Positions 1-11,254 of a DNA stretch of 64,000 bases are shown piece by piece. The position numbers and the translations under genes were made by a program. The notes beneath the pieces are model-generated. The model had not been told where the DNA came from, made no database searches, and worked only from the letters and a program-made list of their open reading frames with translations. The stretch's first letter is position 1. The number at the start of each line of letters is the position of its first letter. This stretch comes from Hordeum vulgare subsp. vulgare (lineage: Eukaryota > Streptophyta > Magnoliopsida > Poales > Poaceae), in NCBI RefSeq assembly GCF_904849725.1, contig NC_058518.1:411749081-411813080 (forward strand), given 5' to 3'.

Positions 1-119
1 TCTGCTGTACGATCTACAAGGGTACGTAGATCACTCATCCCCTCTCGTAGATGGACATCACCATGATAGGTCTTCGTGCGCGTAGGAAAATTTTTGTTCC
101 CATGCGACGTTCCCCAACA
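1..119 (+). mobile_element. 3' end of a BARE/Angela/WIS-like Copia LTR
   Basis: The first 119 bases match my memory of the end of the very abundant Triticeae BARE/Angela/WIS LTR, finishing in CCCCAACA at 119. No tRNA primer-binding site follows; instead the next bases read as the RNase H tail of another Copia element. This is therefore the right outer boundary of a full element or solo LTR that extends left of the window. Its left end and target-site duplication cannot be seen. The family call rests on recall of the sequence. Confidence 0.8.
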
Positions 120-121
120 AA

Positions 122-220
122 AACCTGGTAGATCCTTTTACAAAAGAAATATCACGAAATGTGATAGATATTGGGTTGACGAGGATGGGTATGATACGCA
201 TAGATGTTACACCATTGTAG
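122..220 (+). pseudogene. C-terminal tail of Copia RNase H (fragment)
   Basis: The frame starting at 122 reads NLVDPFTKEISRNVIDIG and stops at TAG 218-220. The DPFTK...SRNVID motif is typical of the end of Copia RNase H, where the family pattern is ADxLTKxL. Only about 32 codons are present because the BARE/Angela-like LTR ends at 119, inside this coding region. It is a relic with no start of its own. Confidence 0.7.
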
Positions 221-762
221 TAACTCAACCTTTGTGATCGAAGATCCCATGAATTAGGACCTAGGAAGAAGAGGCTATTGGTTAACAGAGGAGAGTCATA
301 AGTGATCATCCCTAAGTGAAGATGCAAAACTCTCAGTTGTAAGGCTCGGTGTTGTAAGGCAGGTTGGCGACATGCCTTAATGTGATTTTGTTGGCTATTA
401 AAGCAAAGATGTTGTCCTACGGAGCAGTCTTGAAAAAATGCACCTATATGAGCCTCGATTATAAACGTCGCAATCTATGAGACTTGGGTGATCTCTAGTA
501 AGCTCAAGAATAGTCCACGGAGTACGACGTATATGCTCCAAACCGCGGGATAGCCTACTTAAAGTCAGGTATTGGTTAACACTTTAAGTGAAATCTATTC
601 ACACAAAACTAGCAATTCAAGGCATAGTCCATTACCAAGTTATGGATGGATGTAGTTTAAAGTTCTAGGTAGAACTTCAACTTAACAATCTCTGCTGAAA
701 CACTGGTATATTAAACAAGTGGTGACAAAAAGGCAAATCTATCAATGGGTATTTGAGATCTG
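221..762 (+). other. untranslated 3' tail of the outer Copia element
   Basis: This stretch lies between the RNase H stop and the purine tract of the plus-strand Copia element. Neither strand shows a credible coding frame. It is AT-rich with no obvious repeat. It is assigned to the element by position only. Confidence 0.55.
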
Positions 763-771
763 ACAGGGGAT
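763..771 (+). promoter_or_regulatory. polypurine tract before the outer Copia 3' LTR
   Basis: A purine-rich run (ACAGGGGAT) directly abuts the TGTTAG start of the LTR, the expected place for the plus-strand DNA primer in reverse transcription. Confidence 0.6.
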
Positions 772-1266
772 TGTTAGAATAAATGAGATTGGTCCATATA
801 CAAATTCTGAAATCTCAAAAGTGCCCATGAATAAAATGGCAAATGGTGATGTGGTGATGCTAAAGTTTTGTACCAGACCGCTAGTTGAGAAAAAGTTGGA
901 CCTTTTTATATAATGAGTTTTCCTCATCACTTTAAATGTGGGTTCAGAAGAGAAAGGGGAAGACCACATGCGCGCTCGCTCTCCTCGCCTGGCCTGGGCG
1001 GACGGGGCGAGGCAGCGTGTACATGCGACATACGCGTGAATGGTCCGTCGAAATCTGGCTCGTTGCCTTGCGGGGGCATGGCTTCCTTTTGTCGTTTCAT
1101 TTTTTATGCCTTGGCAGACAAGTTAATTATTTCTTGTCCGGTAAGTATATGACTTAGAAACCAAGTCGGTTTGAGATCGTGATCATGACACGGTACCACA
1201 TATGGTCCTTCTAAATATACTTCTTACCGGCCTCAGCCAAACGTACACCAAAAACACTTAGGGTTT
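772..1266 (+). repeat. outer Copia 3' LTR, first half
   Basis: It begins TGTTAG after a purine tract, includes a TATA box at 907-914, and is broken at 1266 where the giant LTR inserted. The second half resumes at 34271 after the duplicated GGTTT. Small frames near 913-1157 and 742-969 lie inside the LTR and are not taken as genes. Confidence 0.7.
907..914 (+). promoter_or_regulatory. TATA box of the outer Copia LTR
   Basis: TATATAAT in the middle of the LTR, 135 bp from its start, on the same strand as the element. Confidence 0.5.
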
Positions 1267-2775
1267 TGTAACGCCCAAGATGCGATCCTATCCTTATTTT
1301 GGCGCGAGGGCCTCGACAGGGATAGAAGCGCATCTCGTCGTTTCGCAAGAATGGACATCGTTACAAGTACATGTACTGAAAAGATGAGATATATGGAATT
1401 GGCTTACACTCGCCACATGCTACATGAGAGTCACATCAGTACAATACATAAATATCACGAAGAAGAGTAGGGTCCGACTACGGACGAAAACAAACGAGAA
1501 AAGAAAACGACGTCCATCCTTGCTATCCTAGGCTGCCGGCCTGGAACCCATCCTAGATCGATGAAGAAGAAGAAGAAGAAGAAGAAACTCCAAATGAACA
1601 ATCATCGCGCTCACGTCAAAGTAATATTTACATGTACCTGCAACTGGTGTTGCAGTAATCTGTGAGCCACAGGGGACTCAACATTCTCATTTCCACAGGT
1701 ATCAAGACTAGCAAAGCTTAATGGGTGAGGTATGATTAGGTGGTGAGGCTGCAGCAAGCGACTAAGCGTTATATGAGGTGGCTAACTTACGAGTACAAGA
1801 ATAAGAGGGGGGTGATCTACGCATAACGGACGTGAACTACAGTTGATCAAATGAGTGATCCTGAACACCTACTTACGTCAAACATAACCCCACCGTGTCC
1901 TCGATCGGAGAAGGAACTCGCGATGGAGATAGTCACGGTTACGCACTCAGTTGGCATATTTTGATGAAGTTGACTTCAAGTTGTCTAGAACCAGTGTTAA
2001 ACAAAGTTTCCAAGTTGCCACATAACTGCGGGCACGGCTTTCTGAAAGATTTAACCCTGCAGGGGTGCTCCAACTAGTCCATCACAAATTACCACAAGCC
2101 GCATAGAAATCCTCGATCACGAAGCTCGCGATCTCGTCGGACTGCTTAGTGGAAAACCTCAACTCTGAGATTACCCAAAGCATCACCGAAATCCCGATGC
2201 ACAAGGCATTCGTCAAAGGTAAAACTAATCCAGCAAGGCCTCCCGACGTGTCGATGATCCCGATAGGAGCCGTGTATCTCGTTCTCAGGACATGACCGGA
2301 TGGAACTAGCTACGAGAACCAAACCTCGAGTTTCCTCGCGGTGGCCCCGCAGGCAGTCCATTTGGGACCAACACCATCAGCATTGGCCCCCCTGGATTAT
2401 GTTGAATTACTCCTCGGGTAGCGCTAACTCCCTATGCTTTTCAGTATTAACAAAATTATAATGTTGGGCAAATATAGAACCAAAGATGGGCCTTGCCATA
2501 CCAGCTTTAATCTAAAAGGAATTATCAAGGGGGTCCCCATAACAACCCCGATCATGTTACGAGTGCTTAATTATTGAACATAACACCGGTAGCCGAAACT
2601 AAGGGGGCAAAGGTGGAACAAAACACTAGGCTAGAAAGGTCGAGCCTTCAACCTTTTACCAAGTATATAGGTGCGTTAAATTAAATAGCAATTAATAAGG
2701 TGATATAACAAGGAACCCATGGTATCACATGGAAGCAACTGCACCTACAACTAGCAACGCTAACACATGGTGTAG
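1267..2775 (-). repeat. Sukkula-like LTR, 3' segment
   Basis: This is the distal part of the giant LTR in its own orientation, ending at the Gypsy insertion; its last five bases TGTAG are that element's TSD. No gene is recognised. It contains a (GAA)8 microsatellite at 1563-1586. Short frames at 1895-2077 and 2146-2361 have no recognisable product. Confidence 0.65.
1563..1586. repeat. (GAA)8 microsatellite
   Basis: Eight uninterrupted GAA units within the giant LTR. Confidence 0.9.
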
Positions 2776-3853
2776 TGTCGGTGAATACTCACAACATATG
2801 CCATGGGTAGGCTAAAGTCGGTGAGAACCGAAGGGACAAAGGTGGGCACTGGGAACGAGATTGGTACACGCATGGGACGCACGATGTACCCAGGTTCAGG
2901 GCTCTCCGTAGAGATAATACCCCTAATCCTGCCAGAGTGTTTGATGTATAGGAACAGAGTACAATGTCGCTCCTGGAGCTGTGTTGGGAGGAGGAAGAGG
3001 GGAGCAGCCGGCTCGTCTCTACCTCTCTCTGTGTGGTTGGTGAATGTGTTGTGTTGAATGACTGGTGAAGGATCGGCCCCCTTGCATGGAGGGCGACCGG
3101 GGGGTTTTATAGACGAACCCGCCGGCCTACAATATGGATAAAGGGTACAAGTGTGGGACTTGGTTGGCAGCTTCGCCGGCTGGCCACGGGCCCACAAGGG
3201 TCTTGTCTTGTCGATGGGGGCCCGCTGGCTGCATGGTCTCAATTGCCTGTGGGACCCGCCGGCTGGCCAATGAGACTCTCGCGTAAGGTTGACGCTGAGC
3301 ACGTGTTGTACGTCAAGCGTCGCCCCGCGAGATTCTTCATGGGCAGGTAGTACGACTGCATCCACTGTTCCCCATGCCGAGTGCAGTAATGGAGTGGGAG
3401 TGTGACGGTCCGACACTATGCTAGGTGATGGATCAGAGCGGGGGTAGGTCAGTGGCATGGCCGCCGACGTTCGTACCTGTCGGGCGCCCTGATCGAGTAC
3501 CTTTGCTGACGCGTAGCTACCTTTAATCGTGAGGTCTCTTCCTGACCTACGATCTGATGTGACTTGTGATCCTCGGCCGGCTAGCCTGCTTGGATAGCCG
3601 GCTTGAGTGTGGCCGCCTCCTCCCCAGTCCGGCTGGCGGGACCAGGCCGGCTCTGAAGGGGAGGCCGCGTGGATTCTAGCCGGCAGGGGTTGCCTGGCTG
3701 GCCAGAAAGGTGGCCGCCTCGTCCTCTAGCCGGCAGGTGATGCCTAGCCGGCCAGAAGACTTGGGCCTTGGGAATCTTCATACGTCCATTTCTGTTGGGC
3801 CGGAAATGAAGGAATAGGCTTGATGAGCCTACCCCGGGGTTATCCCCCCGACA
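2776..3853 (-). repeat. Tat element 3' LTR
   Basis: 1078 bp, starting TGTCGGTGAATACT and ending CCCCCGACA on the plus strand. The partner LTR is at 29789-30867. It contains a minus-strand TATAAAA at 3105-3111. The frames at 2803-3057, 2760-3458 and 3153-3350 fall within the LTR and are not genes. Confidence 0.93.
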
Positions 3854-3866
3854 GTAGTCCCCGAAG
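3854..3866 (-). promoter_or_regulatory. Tat element polypurine tract
   Basis: On the minus strand CTTCGGGGACTAC directly precedes the TGTCGG start of the 3' LTR. Purine-rich and correctly placed. Confidence 0.55.
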
Positions 3867-4411
3867 CTGGCGAGGCCTGCCGCCTGCGGGCGGGCGGCCT
3901 CACCGGCTTGTTTATTTGTCTTGATATTTTGGCTGCTATTCGCGGCGAAGGACGCCGGCTTCGAAATCGGGTGGCTTCGAAGCGACGCCTTGGTTTAGTT
4001 GTAACTTGCTCGGAGAACGCCACGTGCAAGGCCCCGTCTGGCGTAATGATGGCGATTACTGCTGATGGGACCGGGCCTGGGCCCTGGGTCCCGCCACGAC
4101 GCCCCCTCGGCCTCCGCGCGGGATATCCTCTGCGGATTTACTCCGCGGCGGTTGGGCTTAGGGGAGCGTTATCGCCCGTAATACACGGGATTAATGGGGC
4201 CCGGTGCGCACCGGATCCCCTCCCCATGACGCTTCGTGGGGGTTTAAATGGGACGAGAGGGTTCCGAGGAAGCCATTTGCCCCCTCTTCTCGCCCTGCAC
4301 CCGTGCTCTCTTCCTCCCTGCATCCTGAGAAGAAGAGCTAGCACCCTTCATCTTCTTCATCTTCGCCGTTGCAACATCGCCAACTACTTCGAGCTCTCGC
4401 CACCCGCAGCC
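3867..4411 (+). promoter_or_regulatory. probable promoter and leader of the Tat antisense gene
   Basis: This GC-rich stretch separates the 3' LTR from the ATG of the antisense gene. TTTAAAT at 4243-4249, about 165 bp before the ATG, is the best TATA-like element. A pyrimidine-rich leader follows. The longer frame at 3908-4477 has no support beyond its overlap with the gene's first codons. Confidence 0.35.
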
Positions 4412-4459
4412 ATGGCCGGCGGTTCTTCATCGAAGAAGTCGTCGGTGCAGAAGGCGTCA

Positions 4460-5855
4460 CTAGAGGGGGGTGAATAGGAGATTTTTAGAATTTCATCACT
4501 GAGGAAATTCCTTTTGAGGAAATTCCTCACTGATGACTAACTTACAGCGGAAACAGTTAAGGATCAGTCATGCAAACGTTCACCACAGCAGTATTACAGA
4601 GTGAAGATTATGAAAACAAATTGCACAGTAAGCAGGCACGCAGAATATAGATGATGATTAACTCAAGTGAAGAATTTGGGGTTGAGGAAATTCAAAGAAA
4701 GTCTTCAGCAAATTCTTCAAACATTCACAGTGAAAGTCATCAACACATAATACAGAGAATGTAAAGAGTTGAGGAATTAGAACCCGATTCTTGGTGAAGA
4801 CTGTTGTTGATGACCCAGTTCCAACTGTTGTGACAGTTGTACATCAGGTTTGGAGCGGCTTGGTATTGAAACCAAAGGACACCCAGTCCCGGGACACACA
4901 GTCCCTACCGTATTCTCCTTGAGCTAAGGACACACAGTCCTTGCCCAACACTCGTGGTAAGTCTTCAGGGCAGACTTCCAAACCCTCACAAACTTGGTCA
5001 CCCGGTGATCCACAATTGACTGCTGGATTGCTCTAGACCATGACACCTAACCGTCTGGAGGATGCACAGTCCTCAAAGGTAAAACGCTTCAGTCCCACAC
5101 AGGAACAACTTCTTCAGTGATGCTCGATCACTAGGTTTGGTTTGTGGTTTCGGTGGGTGGTGTATTTCCTCACTGATGATTTACTCTCGTAGGCTCTCAG
5201 GAATTTGGGTTGCTCTTATGACAAGTGTCAGTTTCTAACGGAGCAGCCAACCAGCTAGTGGTTGTGGGGGGCGGCTATTTATAGCCTGGGAGCATCCCGA
5301 CATGATTTGACACTAATGCCCTTAAATAATATGACCGTTGGAGTGGATAAGACCAGTGACTTGGCGTGGCTATCGAAACGGCCGGGACCCTCAACTGTGA
5401 GAGTCCTCATGTCACTCATATTCCTCACTTGAGGCTTTTGGTAGGATTTGGCTTGGGTTGAGCATCATGAGGAAATTCATTCCATAGCGTTACTTTGACC
5501 CCCTTTAACAGTACGGTGTTCCTATTCATCAAATGCGAAGAAAGTAAAACAGAAAACGTAAATCTTCACGCTTCAATTTCTTCAAAATGATTTTCTTCAG
5601 GAACCACCGATCTTCTCAATATCAATATCTTCATGAGGAATATCAATTTCATCGCAGATTCCTCGTGATTCATTTCTTCAGCTTCAGACCAATTTCTTCA
5701 ACTGAAGACACATATTTTTAGGGGTCGATATTCTTCAAATATCTCAAACTCCTCAATGACTTATAGATCATGTGTACACTTATAAACACATTAGATACTT
5801 AACCTATAAGTCTTCAAACCACCAAAATCACTAAGGGGCACTAGATGCACTTACA
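4460..5855 (-). repeat. SIRE copy 1 3' LTR, outer end truncated
   Basis: 1396 bp. It starts abruptly at CTAGAGGGGGG instead of TGAAAGTGCG and ends TGCACTTACA. Most differences from the partner LTR are transitions. A minus-strand TATA box lies at 5276-5283. Confidence 0.92.
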
Positions 5856-5874
5856 ATCTCCCCCTTTTTGGTGG
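5856..5874 (-). promoter_or_regulatory. SIRE copy 1 polypurine tract
   Basis: Minus strand CCACCAAAAAGGGGGAGAT abuts the LTR start. It is identical in copy 2 (42662-42680). Confidence 0.75.
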
Positions 5875-6353
5875 TTGATGACAATTAGGTTAAGTCTTCA
5901 ACAGGGAATAAAAATGTGAAGTGTAAATACTCAATTGAGGAATTTAAAGACAAGATTCACAGAGACTCCCCCTGAAGATGTGCATATGCACATTGATGAT
6001 TTATATCATGGAGATCTCCCCCTGAATCTTGTAAATCACGCATACATATAACATATCATATGAAGAAAATGAAGATGCATGATGGCAAATGGTATGTGAC
6101 GAATTCCAGCATGCGTGCATTAAAACTTGAGGAATAAGCATGCGAAGAAAAACGTTCAAAAGCGTCAGAGTACCATCGGGCTTAAGTTACAACTCATTAC
6201 ATAAAAACTTCAGAAGAGCCAAGAGTTTGTAACTTAAATATAGTTTATAGGCCCCAAAAATAAATCTTGTTTGAAGACTAACTCTCAAGTTTCTCCCCCT
6301 TTGTCATCAAGTGACAAAAATGGACAAACTGAGGACTAACGCCCATGAAGACT

Positions 6354-9300
6354 TCATTTCTTGGCGGTTGATGAAGATCCTTGACGCTTCTTGGGTGTAG
6401 TCTTCTTCCTTGGGCCTGTTGCGGTGTGGAGTTGTTCCTCATCAGATTCGGCGGTGCGGAATGACGAGAAGGAGATGTCTTCAAGATCTGGCACTGGAAT
6501 GGGCCTGAACTTCTTCTTGGGAGGCCACGACCACTCAAAGTCTTGCTCAAAGTTCATTTCTTCAAGCTCAGTCTGGGTCTTCAGCTGTGCAAGAGTAGCC
6601 CAGGTGCGATCGAAAACCTCATGCAGATAGTGATGATTAAGTTTCACAGAGTTCTGTGTCTCGGTGAGGGTTTTCACAATGGCACCAAACTAGCATTTGA
6701 CCCATTTGTGGTTGTGATCCACCTTTTGATGAAGACTGAGAAGAAGCTCTCTGGTGTTTCGCACGCGAGGAGGAACAGGGCTAGGTGGACGAGTCTCAGT
6801 ATCGTCCCATGAAGAATATGCGTCTGGCTCTTTAAACTGACCATCAAGAGGCCTGCTGCCTTCATCAATCACAGACTTTCCTTTTCCCTCAATGGGCTCG
6901 AAAGTCTTCTTGTTGACCCGGATAGGAGGCATATAACCAACATGGTTCTAGAAATCTACGTGGAAGTTGATGCCAGTCCTTGTCCTGAGGAATCTCATGA
7001 TCCATGGTGCATAAATGTTGTGATCATAGGGGCACATTGCATTGTCAGCCAAAGTCCTCAAGAAGAAATCATGGATATTCATGGGGATACCGTGAATGAT
7101 GTTGAAGAGGATATTCTTCATGAGGCCGACGACATCTTCTTCATCATCATGGCCTTTGATTGGCGCTAGCACACTGCAGAGAATGCGGTAGACAGACCGA
7201 GGTGTGTACTTGAGCTCATGGATGAGGAATGTGGTTCTTGAGGGTTTTCCTGCAGCCAAAGGCTTCATGAGGACTTCCATCATCCCATTTGGCAGCTCAC
7301 GCTCGCCAGAAAGCTTCACTGCCCCGTCTGAAGGAATTGGTACGGGAAGTTCTCTGAGGAGTTCAGACGCTGGAGCCTTGTAGTGAGTGTTTTGGGTCAT
7401 CCTTTCGAACACCCAAGTGTTGATGTCATCAGCGTTGCTCGAGATGTGCAGAGTTGCATAGAACTGAAGAATAAGTTCACTATTCCAGTCTGATATATCT
7501 GAGCACATAGGGAGCAAACCTGCATCGTGGAGTACACTGAGGACTGGTTCCATGCAGGGAATTTCTTCAAGCTCAGCATGAGGAATGTGCCTGTGCCGGA
7601 ATATCTTCTTGCATCCACAGAGCACAGAAGCATAGTAGTTCATCTGAGTCCTTGTCCAAAACTTCAGATGCCTCATTTGAGGCTTGTCATAGGGATTCTC
7701 TCTGATGAAATACATGTGTTCCTCAAATAAATTTTCTTTCTGAAACTTTGGCCGCTTCGAGAATGGTTGGCGCTGAACTGGCTTGATATTGTGCTGAGGA
7801 ATGGGAGGGGAAACAACCATGGCAGTCTCTGGGTTGAGCACAATGTAGTCATTGTCAGGGGCGGGAACATTTTCTTCAGCAGTTTCCTCAGGTTGAGAAA
7901 TTTCATCAGCTGGTATTTCTTGCTCTGGCTGAGCTTCAGGCTAAGGAATTTCTTCTTCCTTCTCAGCCTTTTCAGTGGGAGGAGCCTGCTCAGACTGGAC
8001 ATTTTCTTCAGCTTGTTTTTCATCAGCTGACTTTGTGGCAAAAGCAGATTCATCAGCTGCTGCAGCTGAAGCTTGAGTAGTCTCTATCTGAGGAACATGA
8101 GGTTAAGGACTTCCATCAATCTGGATTTCCTCATCAGTATGCTCCTAAGAGGCAGCATCCTTCATTTCCTCATCTTCCCTTGTAGTTTGGTCACCAATGA
8201 TGACCATTTCATATGAAGGTGCAACATTTAGAGGCACCGGGTACAGAGGGGCAGATTCTTCAGTTTCCTTGAGGCGTTTTGCCTCAATCTTTTCTTCTGC
8301 TGAGGAAGCTTTTCTCTTCTTCGCTTCCTTCTCATCAGCTCTTGTCTTTTTCGTGTCTGATGCAGACGGGATTAACTTCTTCACCTTTGAAGCTTTTGGT
8401 GAAGGTGCTTTCTCTACAGATTCTTCAGCTGGTAGTGAGGAACCAGCTGGAACAGAGTCATCAGCCTGCTTTGGTGAAGCAGCTGGATCAGGAGCAGTTG
8501 CATCAGGGGTTGCAATTTCATGAGTGGCAGTCTCGGTGATGATTTCTTCAATGGCCGGCTCATCAGCACGGCGCTCTTGGTGTTGTTCCTCAGCTTGAGG
8601 AATTTCCTCCTCATCAGGAGATGCATCTTCTGGCTGCTCAACCAGGGGCTGAGGAGTTGGTGCTGGTGCTGGGTGTCGTTTGTTGTAGTCATCAACAGCA
8701 CTAGTGGCTAGCTTGATGAAATTGCGCTTGATGCTTTTGCGGTCTGACAGTTTGTCACACTTGTCAGTCAAGACTTGCAGCTCTGCCTGGGTTGACACCA
8801 GTGCTTCAGGAGTCATCTTGAGGAGATTTTGCCTGAGGAATTTCTCCTTTTTGGCCTTTGCAATCTTTGCCTGCTTGGCCTTCTGTTCCTTCCACTTGGC
8901 TTCGTTTATGAAGGTGGCCACCATGTGGCTAATGCCAGGAGGAAGTTTCAAATCATCAATGGGTGTGTTTGGGTCTTCATACCATACATTGATGAAGTCG
9001 AGGAGGACCTTGGGGTCCATGGCCAGAGGAATAGCACTGCCTAATGCTTGTGCTACCCGTTCTTGCTTGTTCCTGATGATGGCTTGCAGGGTTTCATCAT
9101 CATAATCATCACTTCCCTCTGATGCAGACGGGACTGCGATGATTTTGCTGGGGCTGGGCAGAGGTGCACGTTCAGTAGTTGCCAAAGTCTTCACAAGTGG
9201 TGTTGAAGACTTTGTCTCCGAGCTTGTTGCAGCTGGGAGTGAGGAGCTGGAGCTGGTTGCCGTTGGCTTCACGACATTCTTCTGTACTGGCTTTGGAGGT

Positions 9301-9899
9301 GGAGCTGAGGATTTTGGTGCAGAGGAGATGGGTGCTGAGGGTTTTGGCGCTGATGGTTTTGGTGTTAACGGTTTTGGAACCGAGGGTTTTGGAGCTGAGG
9401 GTTTATTAAATTTCTTCATTGTTGTTTCAGCTTGCTTCTTGAGCTTGGCCAGATGCCTTTCTTTTTCATCTGGGTAGTCATCAAGTGTCATAATACTTGA
9501 GGGATGAGCTACTTGATGATCCTCAAGTGGAGCCCTTCTGCCAGGAGGCTTCAAAGCAAATTTCTTCGCATATTTTGGAGTCACAAACCTGTACTCCTTC
9601 AACTCCTTTGCCCATCTGCGTTCAATTTTCTGCAGCCTAATCTTTCTCTTGGCCATTGTCTCAGGTTCTTCATCAGGCGTACAATAGTCCAAGTATATGT
9701 CATCAGGAATATCAGCAGCTGTGTTCTGCTCCAGTTTCTTTCCTCCCTTTTGTTTCCTCTCTTCCTCCATTTTCTTCAAACGAGGAATTTGCTGATGATT
9801 TTGAACTCTTGAGGATTCTGATGAGCCTTGAAGAGTTTCTTCCAGAAACGCTGCAAATGAGTTAATGTGATGAGAACCGAGAGATTCATCAGCTGACAT
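6354..9899 (-). pseudogene. SIRE copy 1 third gene (env position), broken
   Basis: ATG at 9899 (MSADESLGSHHINSF) opens 584 codons down to a TAG at 8145-8147; the matching codon in copy 2 is GAG. The reading continues through a frameshifted stretch to 6948-7841 and ends at 6354. The N-terminal two thirds are Lys/Glu/Ala/Pro/Ser-rich with an imperfect KPSAPKPS-like repeat around 9290-9410. The last third is a more globular domain (…WNSELILQFYATLHIS…) that resembles the 'putative plant transposon protein' domain, from memory. No signal peptide or hydrophobic membrane segment is visible, so an envelope role is not supported. Compared with copy 2 about 45 codons of the repeat region are absent. 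Function unknown. Confidence 0.75.
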
Positions 9900-9907
9900 A
9901 TGTGTAC

Positions 9908-10244
9908 CTGTGAACAGAGTATAGTTGCGAGGAATTTGGAGAGGTCGTATGCGTTCTCAGATTTGAAGAAAATGAAAAAGTTTGACAGTTTGAGGAATAT
10001 AACCAGTGGTTGAGGAATTTGCCTAAGCATACTGTTCTTGGGTTCCAGAGTTGTATAGATCCGAAAATTCGCACAATTGAGGAATCTCGTGAAAATCTTA
10101 GATGCTTAGCTAGTTCATCAATGATTGTGGTGATAGATAGTATTTGAGGAATCACGTGCACATCGTATCTTGAGGAAAAACAGATTTCACATGGGAGAGG
10201 TAAAATTTCAGATATAATCTGCTGTAAAAATGGAGTATATTTAC
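9908..10244 (-). other. probable leader intron of the SIRE third gene (copy 1)
   Basis: On the minus strand the donor AGG/GTAAAT begins at 10244 and the acceptor TTCACAG ends at 9908, eight bases before the ATG of the third gene. Both sites are conserved in copy 2 (46933-47271). Splicing would remove upstream ATGs and join the leader directly to the start codon. Predicted by consensus only. Confidence 0.5.
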
Positions 10245-10610
10245 CCTAGAAGGTGCGAGCAAAGAACACAAAAGGTGGTGTTGGAGAGGCTCTTCGGTCG
10301 AGTGTCCAATGCACCCTAACTTGGCAGCAGAGGACGTCTACGGCGGCGGCGGACGTAGATGTTCTGACTCCGGCGTGATCCTGGCGGCGAAAAGGTTGAG
10401 GCAGTGAAGCTCTTCCTTGCCGGCGACAAGACAACCAGCGGTGGCGCTAGGGTTCGATGGAGAGTGTGATGGCAGGAGAGCGATGAGGCGAAGAAGAAGA
10501 AACCGAGGGGGATAAGGACCTATTTATAGCCCGAAAGTTACTGTTTGGCGCGAAAGTTTCTGACCAAATAGCCCTTGCCTCTACGTCTCCGCAGGACACG
10601 TGTAGCTCCC
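10245..10610 (-). promoter_or_regulatory. internal promoter-like region for the SIRE third gene (copy 1)
   Basis: Read on the minus strand, a G-box core CACGTG (10597-10602) is followed by an E2F-like TTTCGCGCCAAA (10544-10555), then TATAAATA (10521-10528). A pyrimidine-rich start region follows, then a telo-box-like AACCCTA (10448-10454) and a GC-rich leader ending at the predicted donor. This layout is typical of plant nuclear genes and is not at an LTR. It lies about 0.6-1 kb after the RNase H stop. Copy 2 keeps the G-box and leader but lacks the TATA and E2F-like part. Confidence 0.55.
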
Positions 10611-11254
10611 GTACGATGCGGTGGAGATAGTGGAGATCGTGGTTATCCGATCGTGGGAAGTGGGGGTTCAGTTACTGTTCCCTTGAAGAAAACAATTTTT
10701 GAAGATTTGAGGATTTAGTTACAAAATCATCAGCTGACAAGGATGCAGTGAGGATTTTGAACGGAGTTTCAAGTAGAACGCATATGAAGAATTGAATAGA
10801 CTGGATAAGTATAGCATAGAGGGAAAGTAGGGTCCGATCACATTCACTTAGCAGAAACATCAACTTGAAGAAATAGCAATAAGTGAATGCTGTTGAGGAC
10901 TAGAAATCACAGTCTACCTAGGCAAATGAAAGTCATTAAGTGTTTTTGAAGATTTTGTAATAGATCATCACAATGAAGAATAACTATTTTGAGGAAAAAT
11001 GCATTGTCAGGAAATTGATCATTTGAAGAAAATCAACTTGAGGAATTTCACATTGGGCGGTGGCGTTACCCACCATATAAGAATGTTGATTACAGACGCC
11101 GCGTACAATTGTCGTAGGGCCCTGAGAATCAATTTCTTCGTTAATTTCTTCACATTCAGAGTGACTTTCTTCATTAGTTGAAGAAAATCGTTTCATCATG
11201 TGTTGCACATCTAAGTCATCAACTTTGCATAAGTGTTAGGATGTGTGCATGTTT
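10611..11254 (-). other. untranslated spacer between RNase H and the internal promoter (copy 1)
   Basis: No coding frame is credible. The sequence is conserved with copy 2 (about 47600-48193) including GGTGGCGTTACCCACC, a short palindrome-like motif near 11054. Confidence 0.5.

Noticed and set aside
3908..4477. 189-codon plus-strand frame
   Set aside because: Only the last 16 codons before 4460 belong to the antisense gene; the rest is leader sequence and the end is SIRE LTR.
8145..9899. Envelope glycoprotein gene
   Set aside because: Position fits, but no signal peptide, membrane helix or cysteine pattern is present.
10246..10434. 62-codon minus-strand frame as a first coding exon of the SIRE third gene
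   Set aside because: It starts with TTG and is not conserved in frame in copy 2; treated as leader.
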